Of a DNA stretch of 64,000 nt, positions 17,691 to 27,563 are shown one piece after another (position 1 is the first letter of the stretch; the number at the start of each line of letters is the position of its first letter). The notes below the pieces were generated by a model that saw only the letters and a program-made list of their open reading frames with translations, was not told where the DNA came from and did no database searches. The translations under genes and the position numbers were made by a program. The stretch lies in the NCBI RefSeq assembly GCF_009829985.1, contig NZ_SZZU01000001.1:434001-498000 (forward strand). Direction: 5' to 3'. This DNA is from Pantoea sp. Aalb (lineage in GTDB: Bacteria; Pseudomonadota; Gammaproteobacteria; Enterobacterales; Enterobacteriaceae).

Positions 17691-19442
17691 TTGACCAGCA
17701 CTAAACTTACATGGCAGGCACTTCAACCGAATAGTATTCGTTATCAATCTATTTTTTCAAATATCTTCTTAAATGATAGTGATAACCTTGCTGATGTTCA
17801 ACCACGACTATTAAACGCACTAGCTCATTTATATAATCAAACAAATAATTTTATATTATTACTATGTAGTCAAGAAAATATAGATTATTTTTCTTGGATT
17901 ATGACGGCTGCAAAGCGTTTTCAATCAAAATCAATTACACTTTTTGGAGGTGAATATCAAATTATAGATGATACTGTTATTCTAATTCCACCAACTGATT
18001 GTAATTGTCCATTTACTAGTGATGGAGGAGTTTATCAAGCTAATTGGTTTGAATCAGAACAACTTTTTGGTTGTGTACGTCAATTTAAAGATCATATCCA
18101 ACTTGAACCTGGATTAATACATAAGGCTAATGGTGGTACTTTAATTTTATCAATTAATACATTTCTACTACAACCGTTATTATGGCTACGTTTACGTAAA
18201 TATATTGAACAAGGTCATTTTTATTGGTCTTCACAAAATGAACGTCAACCACTACCTATCTCAATTCCTGCATTACCACTACAATTACGACTAGTGCTAT
18301 GTGGTAATCGTAATACATTAGCTTCTTTTCAAGAATTAGATAATGAAATATACAAAATAGCTCTTTATAGTGAGTTTGAAGAAAACTTACTAATAAGAAA
18401 AGAAAATGATATAAAATCTTGGTGTCAATGGACATTAGCACAAGCAAAATCAATTGGTTTACCACAACCAGAAGTTGATTTCTGGCCTCTTTTAATTAAT
18501 GAAGCTGTACGTATTACAGGAGACCAAAATATTCTACCATTATGCCCTACTTGGTTACGACGTCAATTACAAGAGACAGCAATACATGGTAATAGTTTAA
18601 ATGCTAAATCTCTAAAAAAAGCATTAGAAGTAAAAGCTTGGCGTGAAAGTTTTATATCTGAACGTATGTATGATGATATTTTATCTAATCAAATGATTAT
18701 CAATACAACAGATGAAGTAATAGGACAAATTAATGGCCTCTCAGTTGTTGAATGTTCTGGACATCCTCTTGCTTGGGGTACACCATTACGTATTACTTGC
18801 GTTGTATATCCTGGAGATAATGAATGTACTGATGTTGAGAGCAAATTAGATCTAGGAGATAATATTCATGCAAAAGGCGTAATGATTATGCAAGCTTATT
18901 TAATTTCACAATTAGAATTACAACAACATTTTCCTTTTTCTGCTTCATTAGTATTAGAACAATCCTATTCAGAGGTTAACGGAGATAGTGCATCATTAGC
19001 AGAACTTTGCGTATTAATTAGTGCTTTAGCTAATAAGCCTTTAAATCAACAAATTGCAGTAACTGGATCAGTAGATCAATTTGGTAAGGTTCAAGCAGTA
19101 GGAGAAGTAAGTCGCAAAATTGAGGGATTTTTTAAAATTTGTAATGCTCGTATCCTTACTGGTAAACAAGGAGTTATTTTACCTACTAGTAATGTTCATC
19201 ACCTTAGTTTAAATCAAGATGTAGTAGATGCAGTTAAAATCGGACAATTTCATATATGGGCAGTTGATAGTATAGAAGAAGCATTACCATTACTCACTGG
19301 TATTGTCTGGCGAAGTATACAAAACAACGATGAATCACTGCTATATCTTATTAAAGAACGTATTAATCAATTGAATCAACATGGAATATATCAAAAACCA
19401 TGGTTATTACGTTTATTTAATTGGTTTAAACATAGCTATTAA
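17691..19442 (+). CDS. lonH: Lon-like protease LonH (YcbZ)
   Basis: Putative ATP-independent Lon-family peptidase, related to E. coli YcbZ (586 residues; 583 here). The C-terminal Lon protease domain has the catalytic serine in NGDSAS and the lysine in SRKIEG, 43 residues apart as in Lon. No ATG fits: the family start (MTITKLAW) aligns with TTG at 17691 (LTSTKLTW); the same frame extends upstream to another TTG at 17649. Neither has a good ribosome site, so the true start is uncertain. Followed by fabA in the same direction, as in E. coli. Confidence 0.9.
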   Translation: MTSTKLTWQALQPNSIRYQSIFSNIFLNDSDNLADVQPRLLNALAHLYNQTNNFILLLCSQENIDYFSWIMTAAKRFQSKSITLFGGEYQIIDDTVILIPPTDCNCPFTSDGGVYQANWFESEQLFGCVRQFKDHIQLEPGLIHKANGGTLILSINTFLLQPLLWLRLRKYIEQGHFYWSSQNERQPLPISIPALPLQLRLVLCGNRNTLASFQELDNEIYKIALYSEFEENLLIRKENDIKSWCQWTLAQAKSIGLPQPEVDFWPLLINEAVRITGDQNILPLCPTWLRRQLQETAIHGNSLNAKSLKKALEVKAWRESFISERMYDDILSNQMIINTTDEVIGQINGLSVVECSGHPLAWGTPLRITCVVYPGDNECTDVESKLDLGDNIHAKGVMIMQAYLISQLELQQHFPFSASLVLEQSYSEVNGDSASLAELCVLISALANKPLNQQIAVTGSVDQFGKVQAVGEVSRKIEGFFKICNARILTGKQGVILPTSNVHHLSLNQDVVDAVKIGQFHIWAVDSIEEALPLLTGIVWRSIQNNDESLLYLIKERINQLNQHGIYQKPWLLRLFNWFKHSY

Positions 19443-19502
19443 TTATATTTATTAGGAGAAATTATTTCCCCATATTAATAAGACATCAAGGCTATTGAAC
19501 AT

Positions 19503-20030
19503 ATGATAGATAAAATAGATAAACAAAGATCCTATAACAAAGAAGAGCTAATTGCTTCAGGTCGAAGTGAGCTATTCGGTGAGAACGGGCCACCTCTTCC
19601 GTCTGGTAACATGCTTATCATGGATCGGGTAGTTAAAATGACTGAGAATGATGGTCATTATGGTAAAGGTTTTGTAGAAGCGGAATTAGATATTTACCCA
19701 AATCTTTGGTTTTTTAATTGCCATTTTATTGGTGATCCAGTTATGCCAGGTTGCCTTGGTCTTGACGCCATGTGGCAATTAGTAGGATTTTATCTTGGAT
19801 GGTTAGGAGCAGAAGGAAAGGGACGAGCTTTAGGTGTAGGTGAAGTAAGGTTTACTGGACAAGTTTTACCGACAGATAAAAAAGTTACTTATAAAATTCA
19901 TTTAAAAAGAATTATTAAACGTAAACTTATAGTAGGGGTAGCAGATGGAGAAGTATTTGTTGATAACCACTTAATTTATACAGCTACTGATTTAAAAGTA
20001 GGCTTATTTAAAGATACATCTTTTTTTTAA
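19503..20030 (+). CDS. fabA: 3-hydroxydecanoyl-ACP dehydratase/isomerase
   Basis: Dehydrates 3-hydroxyacyl-ACP and isomerises trans-2 to cis-3-decenoyl-ACP, the branch point to unsaturated fatty acids. 175 residues (E. coli 172). The hot-dog active site is intact: His74 in NCHFIGDPVMPG and Asp88 in LGLDAMWQLVGFYLGW. Very highly conserved. E. coli rmf, which follows fabA, is not present in the 165 bp before pqiC. Confidence 0.97.
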   Translation: MIDKIDKQRSYNKEELIASGRSELFGENGPPLPSGNMLIMDRVVKMTENDGHYGKGFVEAELDIYPNLWFFNCHFIGDPVMPGCLGLDAMWQLVGFYLGWLGAEGKGRALGVGEVRFTGQVLPTDKKVTYKIHLKRIIKRKLIVGVADGEVFVDNHLIYTATDLKVGLFKDTSFF

Positions 20031-20195
20031 TTTGTTTAAATATATATATAATAAAAATTTTTCGTATATTTGATCTTATATAAAAATAATAAATTAAACC
20101 ACAACATATCAGAACATTAATTCAGTTATGTAGTACAAATACTAAATGTTCATTAAGTATATAAAATATATACTACATAACAGAGAGTCATTTTT

Positions 20196-20789
20196 TTAAA
20201 AGATATTTTTATTATTAATATTATTATTTTTTATTATATTATTAGCAATTTGTTTAGATATGATATCCCAACCAATAGACAATGCTTCTACTAATGAAGA
20301 ATAATTATCTTGAGTTTGTGGTATAGTAATATTAAAATTATTTTTAATCAGATTAGTTTTATGCCGTAATAACCATTCACCACTTATTACCACTTGTCCA
20401 TCAAAACGTCCATGGAAATCACGTAGATAAACTATCAAGTTATAGTAATTTTTACAAAGTGGTTCACTAGTTATTAAACCACCTGGAATTTTTTTAGTAA
20501 GATTATGTATCAATGTTTCTTTAAGTTGTGTATCAAGTGGACTTGCCCATAAATTATTAGTAGCAGCATTATATTTCACTTTGCTGATTTGGTATACTAA
20601 ACCATTCCCTAATAAATAATCAGATAAGTTTACTTTTTCTACCCAAATTACAGGATGATTACAACTATATTGATGAGTTCTAGCTAATTCCAGCTTATTA
20701 CCTGCTGGTATCTGATAATATTTATTTTCAGTAAAGTCGCTACCACAACCTGTTAATGCTAGTACAGCTCCGATTATGAACCATTTCAT
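20196..20789 (-). CDS. pqiC: Lipoprotein PqiC without its PqiAB partners
   Basis: Outer-membrane lipoprotein of the PqiABC intermembrane lipid-transport system. 197 residues (E. coli 187). Lipobox LTGC at residues 12-15, then GNGLVYQISKVKYN, NNLWASPLD and FHGRFDGQVVISGEWLL as in the family; the C-terminus ends in an asparagine-rich tail. Normally it works with the MCE-domain tube PqiB and membrane protein PqiA. Here pqiB directly upstream survives only as a 3' fragment and pqiA is not seen, so the protein is an orphan and perhaps on its way out. Confidence 0.88.
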   Translation of the reverse strand: MKWFIIGAVLALTGCGSDFTENKYYQIPAGNKLELARTHQYSCNHPVIWVEKVNLSDYLLGNGLVYQISKVKYNAATNNLWASPLDTQLKETLIHNLTKKIPGGLITSEPLCKNYYNLIVYLRDFHGRFDGQVVISGEWLLRHKTNLIKNNFNITIPQTQDNYSSLVEALSIGWDIISKQIANNIIKNNNINNKNIF

Positions 20790-20793
20790 TTTT

Positions 20794-20922
20794 TTATTTT
20801 TTCGCTCTTTTTAACTGTGGATATTCATTTAACTTTGCTTTAAATACAAACAAGTTACTATTATTAATAATCATTTTTAGTCTTGGTTGCAACCATTTCA
20901 TACTATGGCTTACTTCATGCAA
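20794..20922 (-). pseudogene. pqiB: pqiB 3' remnant
   Basis: Read on the minus strand, the last 42 codons before the stop at 20796 align without gaps to the end of E. coli PqiB: WLQPRLKMIINNSNLFVF against ELQPVLKTLNEKSNALVF, then KAK and the final KRAK. Upstream of 20922 the frame is closed at once by stops (TAA, TAG) and no further PqiB sequence is readable. The fragment lies immediately before pqiC, exactly where intact pqiB would end. A protein from it is not expected. Confidence 0.82.
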
Positions 20923-23397
20923 AGTTTATATCTATTGGGAATGTTTCTATGGAAATACTATTTATTTTTTAGTTTAAATTATTTGATATCTTTTGTATTT
21001 GCCTCTTAATATTAGTAGTGTTATTAATTATTGAATTAATAAATAAAGTATTAATCTAATCTATCGAATCAACAATTTTTATTGTATCTTACTAAATTCT
21101 CCAATAGTTATTGAAATTACTTATAAACTAGTAAATTTACTTAATTTTTTCCATCTTGTTTCATACATATAAAAAACTAAATCTATATATAGATATAACC
21201 TGATAAAAAATTATCAATTTTTCTTTTTAAGATTGTATGCAAATTATAATTTTTACTATTAATTAAATAATTTTTAAAGTTAATTTTTATATTAAAACAG
21301 CTAATAAAGTACTCTATTATAATTAATATAGGAACATAATCATAAATAATAATTAGCAAATGCTCCTATTTTTACAAATATGCTAGACATAAACAGATCA
21401 ATAATAGTAATAATATTACTATTTTTTTAATCTTATATTTATCTTAATTAAATTTTAATATGTTAAAATAATAAAACGAAACAAATGAAAAAAACAGATA
21501 TATAATTGATAAATCGTTATATATTTATCAGTTTTGAAACAACATATCTAACAGTAGTAACACAATAACTACGAAATAATGCCACATTACCTATGTTAAT
21601 AAATCAAATTTATTAATTGTTTTACTTTCTAATCATACATAACATGAATTACTTTAATGTTTGATTAAAATAGGTAGTATTTTAAATACTATATAGTTTT
21701 AACTATTATCTCTAGTGTTAGGTTGTAATTTACTATTATAACCTAAAAATAAATATGCTAAGTAAATCCTTTTACAACCAATTTATAGTTTATCAATCAG
21801 AGCATACCATATTTATTCAACTGTTTTTCTATACCTACATCAAGACATATTTTAATTTTTAATTTTTACATGATCAAGATAATCAGTTAATACTATACTT
21901 TTTATGATGCCTATATCTATATTTCGACTTTAAATTTTTACTTAACTAGATTTAACACTAACACTATTGAAATTTCCAGTAATTAAATTTACTTCTTATT
22001 TTTTATGCATACAATTAATAAATCAAGTCTACCTACTAATTATTAATGTGATATATAGTAATTATTCAAACTTGAAATAGTACATCCAACGTTTAATTTC
22101 ATTAACTTTAGCAATATATTTATGATTATCTATCAATATTAAATCATTAATTTATATTTTTATTAAATCGAATATAAATAAACATCTAATTAATAGTCAT
22201 AATCATGAACATAGTAATAATTATCATTAATGCAAAAATGCATTCGGTACAGAGTAAATATTTATTAACCGATTCCAGTTCATAGAAAAATGAAAGTTAT
22301 TACAAATATATTAATTATGTATTAATAACTAATAATTTTCTTACTACCTTAGTTAAATATACTTGCTAGTATTTTACTATAGATAATAAATTATTATCAT
22401 TTTGAATATTTTTACTATAATACTGATAATAAAAATGAAAAACGCTATCTATTGCCATGCGATTCTTTACTTTTCTATAGGAGAATTACTCTTCCTATGA
22501 TAGTAGAAAGATATTATGTATTAAATTCTTTAGTTAGTATTACCAGTATTATATTAAAAGGAATAGTATTCCTATATAATATTAATTACATGTACATGTA
22601 ATTACATTACAAATAAAACTATAATAACTTTGACATATATAAAATATAACTCAATGCAATAAAATCGATTATCAAAATATAAGTCCAAGCAATACAAAAA
22701 TTAATTAGTCACTGTTAGAAACTACTAATTCTATGATAGTAAAAATTAATACGTTAAAATATCTAATTACTATTGACAAAATAAAAGATACAATTATAAC
22801 AATTAAAATAGAAATTAAGCTTAAAGAATACTACATAAATAAACTTTGACAAATTTATTAACTTAGCGAATCTAATTAGAACTTCAACTATAAATACTTT
22901 TTATATTTTAATTATATAACTAAAAAAATACATATTAATCAAAATGATATAATATTCGTTAATATAATAAACATATTAATAATAAAAATCGATTTATTAC
23001 ACTAACATAAACAAGATTTGAAATGCATAATTAATTAGAATTATACATAATTATTTTACTTGGGCATAAGAATTATTTAATATCGTAGTTAACATGTATT
23101 ACTACCTATTGATATGATCGATTGTTAATCATATCAAATAACATTTTTGATACAATATTGTATAGATATATAATATTTATTAAACAGATATTTATTTCTT
23201 ACATTAGCAAAAATGATTATTCTTGAAATATGATTAAATGTTCATGCTAAATATTGTTAGTAGAATTGAATTGATATGTCATAAATCTTAATACTGTAAG
23301 AAAATTTAAAGTATATTTAATACATAAAAATATTACTTTTTATAAATATTTTAATCTAATAAGATTTCATTACTTGAGTTCATATATGATTTTATAT
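20923..23397. other. Gene graveyard where pqiB, pqiA, uup and rlmL should be
   Basis: About 2.5 kb with stops in all frames. E. coli has the rest of pqiB, pqiA, uup and rlmL (minus strand in this orientation) and the MOSC part of ycbX (plus strand) here. Beyond the pqiB fragment I recognise no surviving piece. The stretch is slightly less A+T rich than the spacers elsewhere in the window, which fits old coding DNA. Confidence 0.5.
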
Positions 23398-23434
23398 AAA
23401 TTTGTTATTGTTTATAAATAACAATAACAAATTT
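23398..23434 (+). repeat. 15-bp perfect inverted repeat before the ferredoxin gene
   Basis: AAATTTGTTATTGTT (23398-23412), 7-base loop, and its exact complement (23420-23434). The right arm ends 11 bases before the ATG at 23446. In RNA the hairpin would stand where a ribosome site is expected, and no Shine-Dalgarno sequence is visible. It could be a terminator for upstream transcription, an operator, or a translation control; which one is unknown. Confidence 0.8.
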
Positions 23435-23445
23435 ATTATTTTGAA

Positions 23446-23739
23446 ATGAACATGGAAAGAAAAAAGCTTTTCTTATCAAAAAATCGTCATCATGTTGTGA
23501 TTAACTATAAAAAACATGAAATTATTGGGAATAATAAACAAATTATTTTAGAACAATTAGAACTATACGGTTTTCTAATTCCATATTCATGTAGATCAGG
23601 TATTTGTGGTAAATGTAAACTACATCTTATATCTGGTACCGTTAAATTATTGAATAAATCTTATTTAGATAATATTCATGAAGATGGAATGATATTTCCC
23701 TGTTGTTGTATCCCAATTAGCAATATAACATTGTTATAA
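23446..23739 (+). CDS. ycbX: Free-standing 2Fe-2S ferredoxin domain, remnant of YcbX
   Basis: 97 residues with a plant-type [2Fe-2S] motif: Cys49, Cys54, Cys57 (SCRSGICGKC) and a Cys86-Cys87-Cys88 triplet supplying the fourth ligand. It aligns with the C-terminal domain of E. coli YcbX (GNNKQIILEQL..IPYSCRSGICG), and sits between pqiC and pyrD on the strand where ycbX should be. The 270-residue N-terminal MOSC (molybdenum cofactor) part is gone. All ligands and an open frame remain, so the domain may still work as an electron carrier; otherwise it is a recent pseudogene. No clear ribosome site. Confidence 0.8.
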   Translation: MNMERKKLFLSKNRHHVVINYKKHEIIGNNKQIILEQLELYGFLIPYSCRSGICGKCKLHLISGTVKLLNKSYLDNIHEDGMIFPCCCIPISNITLL

Positions 23740-23932
23740 ATAAATTATATAAAATAACAGTAAAGTATAATTAGTATAGGTTTGCAAATTAAAAAATTAT
23801 TAATTAAGTAAATTAGTTATATTTATAATAACTTATAAATTTGAAATTGTATTTTTATTATCTAATTTTAACATAATAAAATATTGATTGATCTAATTTT
23901 AATATATATTTATCCTGAATTTAAATATTTTT

Positions 23933-24943
23933 TTAAAGATTAGTAATAATATCTTTAACTAATTTAGGACCTTTATAAATAAGTCCTGAATATATTTGTA
24001 CTAACGTAGCGCCAGCAGCTATTTTTTCACGAACAGAAATAATAGAATCAATTCCTCCTACTCCAATAATAGGTAATTTACCACGTAATGCATGTGAAAG
24101 ACAACGTATTATCTCAGTACTACGTAATTGTAGTGGACGACCACTTAATCCACCTTTTTCTTCTGCATATTTTATGCTTGTGACAAGGGTACGATCTAGT
24201 GTAGTATTAGTAGCAATTACTCCATCAATATTATGATAGATTAAACTGCTAGCAACTTTAGTTAATTCTTTGATAGAAAAATCAGGAGCAATTTTTACTA
24301 CTACTGGAACATATTTAAAATATATTTGTTGTAACTCTTTTTGTTTGCTTTTAACAGCTGAAAGTAAATTGTCTAATGCTTCATTATATTGTATTGTACG
24401 TAATTTTGGTGTATTAGGTGATGAAATGTTAATAGCAATATAATCCGCATAACTATAAACTTTTTCCATGCAAATTAGATAATCTTTTTTACTATCTTCT
24501 ATAGGGGTATTAGTATTTTTACCAATATTAACTCCTAATATTCCTTTAAAAGATGTTTTCTTAAGATTTTCTACTAAATAATCAACTCCGTAGTTATTAA
24601 AGCCCATACGGTTAATAATGCCTTCTACTTCTAATAAACGAAATATACGTGGCTTACTATTACCAGATTGTGGAAGTGGAGTCACTGTACCTACTTCAAT
24701 AAAACCAAATCCCATTGCATTAAAAACATTAATATATTCAGCATTTTTATCAAGTCCTGCAGCAAGACCAAGAGCATTTGGAAAATTTAATCCCATGCAG
24801 CTAACTGGACGTAATGGTAGAGTTTGATACGTCAATCTTTCTAAAAATGTACCACTAATAAAACGTAATGCTTTAACAATTATTTTATTTGCATATTCTG
24901 GATCAAGTTTAAATAATATTGAACGAAAAAAAGGATATAACAT
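23933..24943 (-). CDS. pyrD: Dihydroorotate dehydrogenase (quinone)
   Basis: Class 2 membrane-associated flavoenzyme oxidising dihydroorotate to orotate with quinone as acceptor. 336 residues, the same as E. coli. N-terminal amphipathic helices, FMN-binding GLAAGLDKNAEYI, the catalytic-serine loop NISSPNTP, and the C-terminal phosphate site GVGGIDS..GATLVQIYSG. zapC, upstream neighbour in E. coli, is missing from the 193 bp between this gene and the ferredoxin gene. Confidence 0.97.
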   Translation of the reverse strand: MLYPFFRSILFKLDPEYANKIIVKALRFISGTFLERLTYQTLPLRPVSCMGLNFPNALGLAAGLDKNAEYINVFNAMGFGFIEVGTVTPLPQSGNSKPRIFRLLEVEGIINRMGFNNYGVDYLVENLKKTSFKGILGVNIGKNTNTPIEDSKKDYLICMEKVYSYADYIAINISSPNTPKLRTIQYNEALDNLLSAVKSKQKELQQIYFKYVPVVVKIAPDFSIKELTKVASSLIYHNIDGVIATNTTLDRTLVTSIKYAEEKGGLSGRPLQLRSTEIIRCLSHALRGKLPIIGVGGIDSIISVREKIAAGATLVQIYSGLIYKGPKLVKDIITNL

Positions 24944-25899
24944 AAATTACCATAGATAACATAATATTAATAATTATTATAGGATATAAAGATATATTAT
25001 ATACATTTTTATGTTAATAAAACTTAATTAATTAAATATTCATAAAATTTTATTAATATGTACTAGATTAAATCTTAAAGTATATTTATTATATTACATC
25101 ATTAATTCTTAATGTTAACTTAAATTTTTAATAAGATAAAATTAGATTATTTAGAAAATTTCTTATTGTTATATTATTTATTTCATAAATATGAAGTTAT
25201 TTTTTATTTGCAATAATAGATGGTTTTAATTAAATACTAATAAACAATCAATATTTTATTATTAAAATAATAACATCAATAGAATATAAATATCAGGTTA
25301 TGTATATTCTATTAGGAATAGTAATCACTTAGTGATTTTATATCATACATTATTTTATAGAATGTAAATTAAATAAAATTATAGTAATTAGTACTATTGC
25401 TATTGTTATCGCTTAATAAAGATGTATAATCTTAAAAAAAATTTAATAAATAAATATAGACTACTAGAATGATATATTCATATTTTAAAATATGCACTAA
25501 TTATTGTATTTATATAAATTTATTTCGAACAATGTGATATAGTTCTTAACAGAACAAGGTTCAAGTTGCATTACTTTTAATAAAAATATAATTAATATTT
25601 AAAATTTGACTGTTTGATTTTATGCTAATTAGATAAAATATATTAAATTATTTTAATAATCTGCTAAATTTTTTATAAAATTTATATATGAAAAAATCAA
25701 GAATACTAAAAATGAAAAAGCAAAATATGTTTGCATTACTAAAAATTAATAAAAAATTATTAAAAAATTTAATTAAATAACAATCAATGCATATATTTTC
25801 TAATGATAGAATATGATATATAGAATATGATATAGAGAATATGATATAGAGATAAGATACTTTTCAGTATGTTTAATAAAAAACCTTTAGGGGAATTTT
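24944..25899. other. pyrD-asnS divergent spacer
   Basis: 956 bp without a gene. E. coli has the ssu operon, pepN and pncB here; no remnant recognised. It contains the threefold 14-bp repeat at 25808-25849 and the asnS ribosome site AGGGGAA at 25889-25895. Confidence 0.5.
25808..25849. repeat. 14-bp tandem repeat, three copies
   Basis: AGAATATGATATAT (25808-25821) is followed by two copies of AGAATATGATATAG (25822-25835, 25836-25849), ending 50 bp before asnS. Only the last base differs between copies. A slippage product in or near the asnS promoter region. Confidence 0.9.
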
Positions 25900-27300
25900 A
25901 TGAGAGTAGTACCTATAGCAAATATACTGCAAAACCTTGTGCCGATTAACAGTAAAATTACTGTACGCGGTTGGGTACGTACTCGAAGAAATTCTAAAGC
26001 TGGATTCTCTTTTATTGCTGTTTATGATGGTTCATGTGTAAATTGCATTCAGGTTATAGCTAATAGTTCTTTAATTAATTATCATAATGAAGTTTTACAT
26101 TTAACAACTGGATGTTCTGTAATAATCAATGGTATATTAGTTAAATCACTGGGTAGAAAACAAGAATTTGAAATACAAACTACTCAAATTGAGGTTATTG
26201 GTTGGATTAATAATCCAGAAAGTTATCCAATAGCCGCAAAACATCATAGCCTTGAATATTTACGAGAAGTAGCACACTTAAGAGCACGAACTAATATTAT
26301 TGGTGCAGTTGCTAGAATACGCCATACTCTAGCTCAATCATTACATCGCTTCTTTAATGAAAACGGTTATTTTTGGGTGTCTACTCCTCTGATTACATCG
26401 TTTGATGCTGAAGGTAGTGGCGAAATGTTTCGTATTTCAACATTAGATCTAGAAAATCTACCACGTAATAACCAAGGAAAAGTAGATTTTAATGAAGATT
26501 TCTTTGGTAAGGAAGCTTTTCTAACCGTATCTGGACAGTTAAACGGTGAAACTTATGCTTGTGCATTATCTAAAATATATACTTTTGGTCCAACTTTTCG
26601 AGCAGAAAAATCTAATACTAGTCGTCATTTGGCGGAATTTTGGATGTTAGAACCAGAAACTGCATTTGCAACATTAGACAATGCTGCCGAATTAGCTGAA
26701 ATGATGTTAAAATATGTATTTAAAGCTATTTTAATAGAAAGATCTGATGATCTTAAGTTATTTACTGATCGTGTGAATAAAGAAGTTATTTCACGTTTAG
26801 AACTTTTTATTGAAACGAGTTTTGCTCAAATAGACTATACTGATGCAATTGAAATTTTATTAAAAAGCAACCAAAAGTTCGAAAATCCTGTTTTTTGGGG
26901 AACTGAAATGTCGTCTGAACACGAACGTTATTTAGCTGAAAAATATTTCAAAATACCAGTGGTGGTTAAAAACTATCCTAAAAATATTAAAGCTTTTTAT
27001 ATGAGATTAAATAAAGATGGTAAAACAGTTGCAGCAATGGATATTTTAGCACCAGGAATAGGTGAAATTATTGGTGGTTCGCAACGTGAAGAACGTTTAG
27101 ATGTATTAGATATGAGTATGGAAAAAATAGGATTAAACAAAAATGACTATTGGTGGTATCGTGACTTACGTCGCTATGGTACTGTACCTCATTCAGGTTT
27201 TGGTTTAGGTCTTGAACGATTAATTGCATATATTACAGGTGTAAGAAATGTGAGAGATGTCATTCCTTTTCCACGTACACCACGCAATTTAAATTTTTAG
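25900..27300 (+). CDS. asnS: Asparaginyl-tRNA synthetase
   Basis: Charges tRNA-Asn. 466 residues, exactly the E. coli length. N-terminal OB-fold anticodon-binding domain (residues about 1-110), then a class IIb catalytic domain with motif 2 (FRAEKSNTSRHLAEFWMLEPE region) and motif 3 (GFGLGLERLIAYITG). Good ribosome site AGGGGAATTTT before the ATG. Next to ompF and aspC as in E. coli. Confidence 0.98.
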   Translation: MRVVPIANILQNLVPINSKITVRGWVRTRRNSKAGFSFIAVYDGSCVNCIQVIANSSLINYHNEVLHLTTGCSVIINGILVKSLGRKQEFEIQTTQIEVIGWINNPESYPIAAKHHSLEYLREVAHLRARTNIIGAVARIRHTLAQSLHRFFNENGYFWVSTPLITSFDAEGSGEMFRISTLDLENLPRNNQGKVDFNEDFFGKEAFLTVSGQLNGETYACALSKIYTFGPTFRAEKSNTSRHLAEFWMLEPETAFATLDNAAELAEMMLKYVFKAILIERSDDLKLFTDRVNKEVISRLELFIETSFAQIDYTDAIEILLKSNQKFENPVFWGTEMSSEHERYLAEKYFKIPVVVKNYPKNIKAFYMRLNKDGKTVAAMDILAPGIGEIIGGSQREERLDVLDMSMEKIGLNKNDYWWYRDLRRYGTVPHSGFGLGLERLIAYITGVRNVRDVIPFPRTPRNLNF

Positions 27301-27563
27301 TATTAATTAATTAAAATTTATTTAGTGTATCAATAAAATTATAATTTTTGTCTTTATATGAGCTATAAATAGCCTGTAATACTTATTAAAGTATATAAAT
27401 GTTCATGTTTTTAATTAAAATATTTATGTTATTTTATGTTATTTTCAAGCTAAAATAAGCAATCCTAGGTAGAATAGAAGATATTCAACTTCTTTCAAGG
27501 GTTTTCTAATAATTTGCTAATAGTAATTACAGATATTTAAGTCATTCCAATGAGGGTAAAAAA
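27301..27563 (+). promoter_or_regulatory. ompF leader
   Basis: 263 bp between asnS and ompF. The final part, AATGAGGGTAAAAAAGTG (27549-27566), resembles the E. coli ompF ribosome-binding segment (ATGAGGGTAATAAAT), the region paired by the small RNA MicF. No OmpR boxes could be picked out in the A+T-rich upstream sequence. Confidence 0.5.

Noticed and set aside
20923..23397. Possible novel gene or RNA in the 2.5-kb gap
   Set aside because: Stops in all frames, no strong ribosome sites, no stable G+C-containing hairpins; position explains it as lost pqiAB-uup-rlmL.
23446..23739. Ferredoxin gene as yfaE (ribonucleotide reductase maintenance)
   Set aside because: The CCC triplet resembles YfaE, but GNNKQIILEQL and IPYSCRSGICG fit YcbX better and the locus is that of ycbX; yfaE should be beside nrdB.
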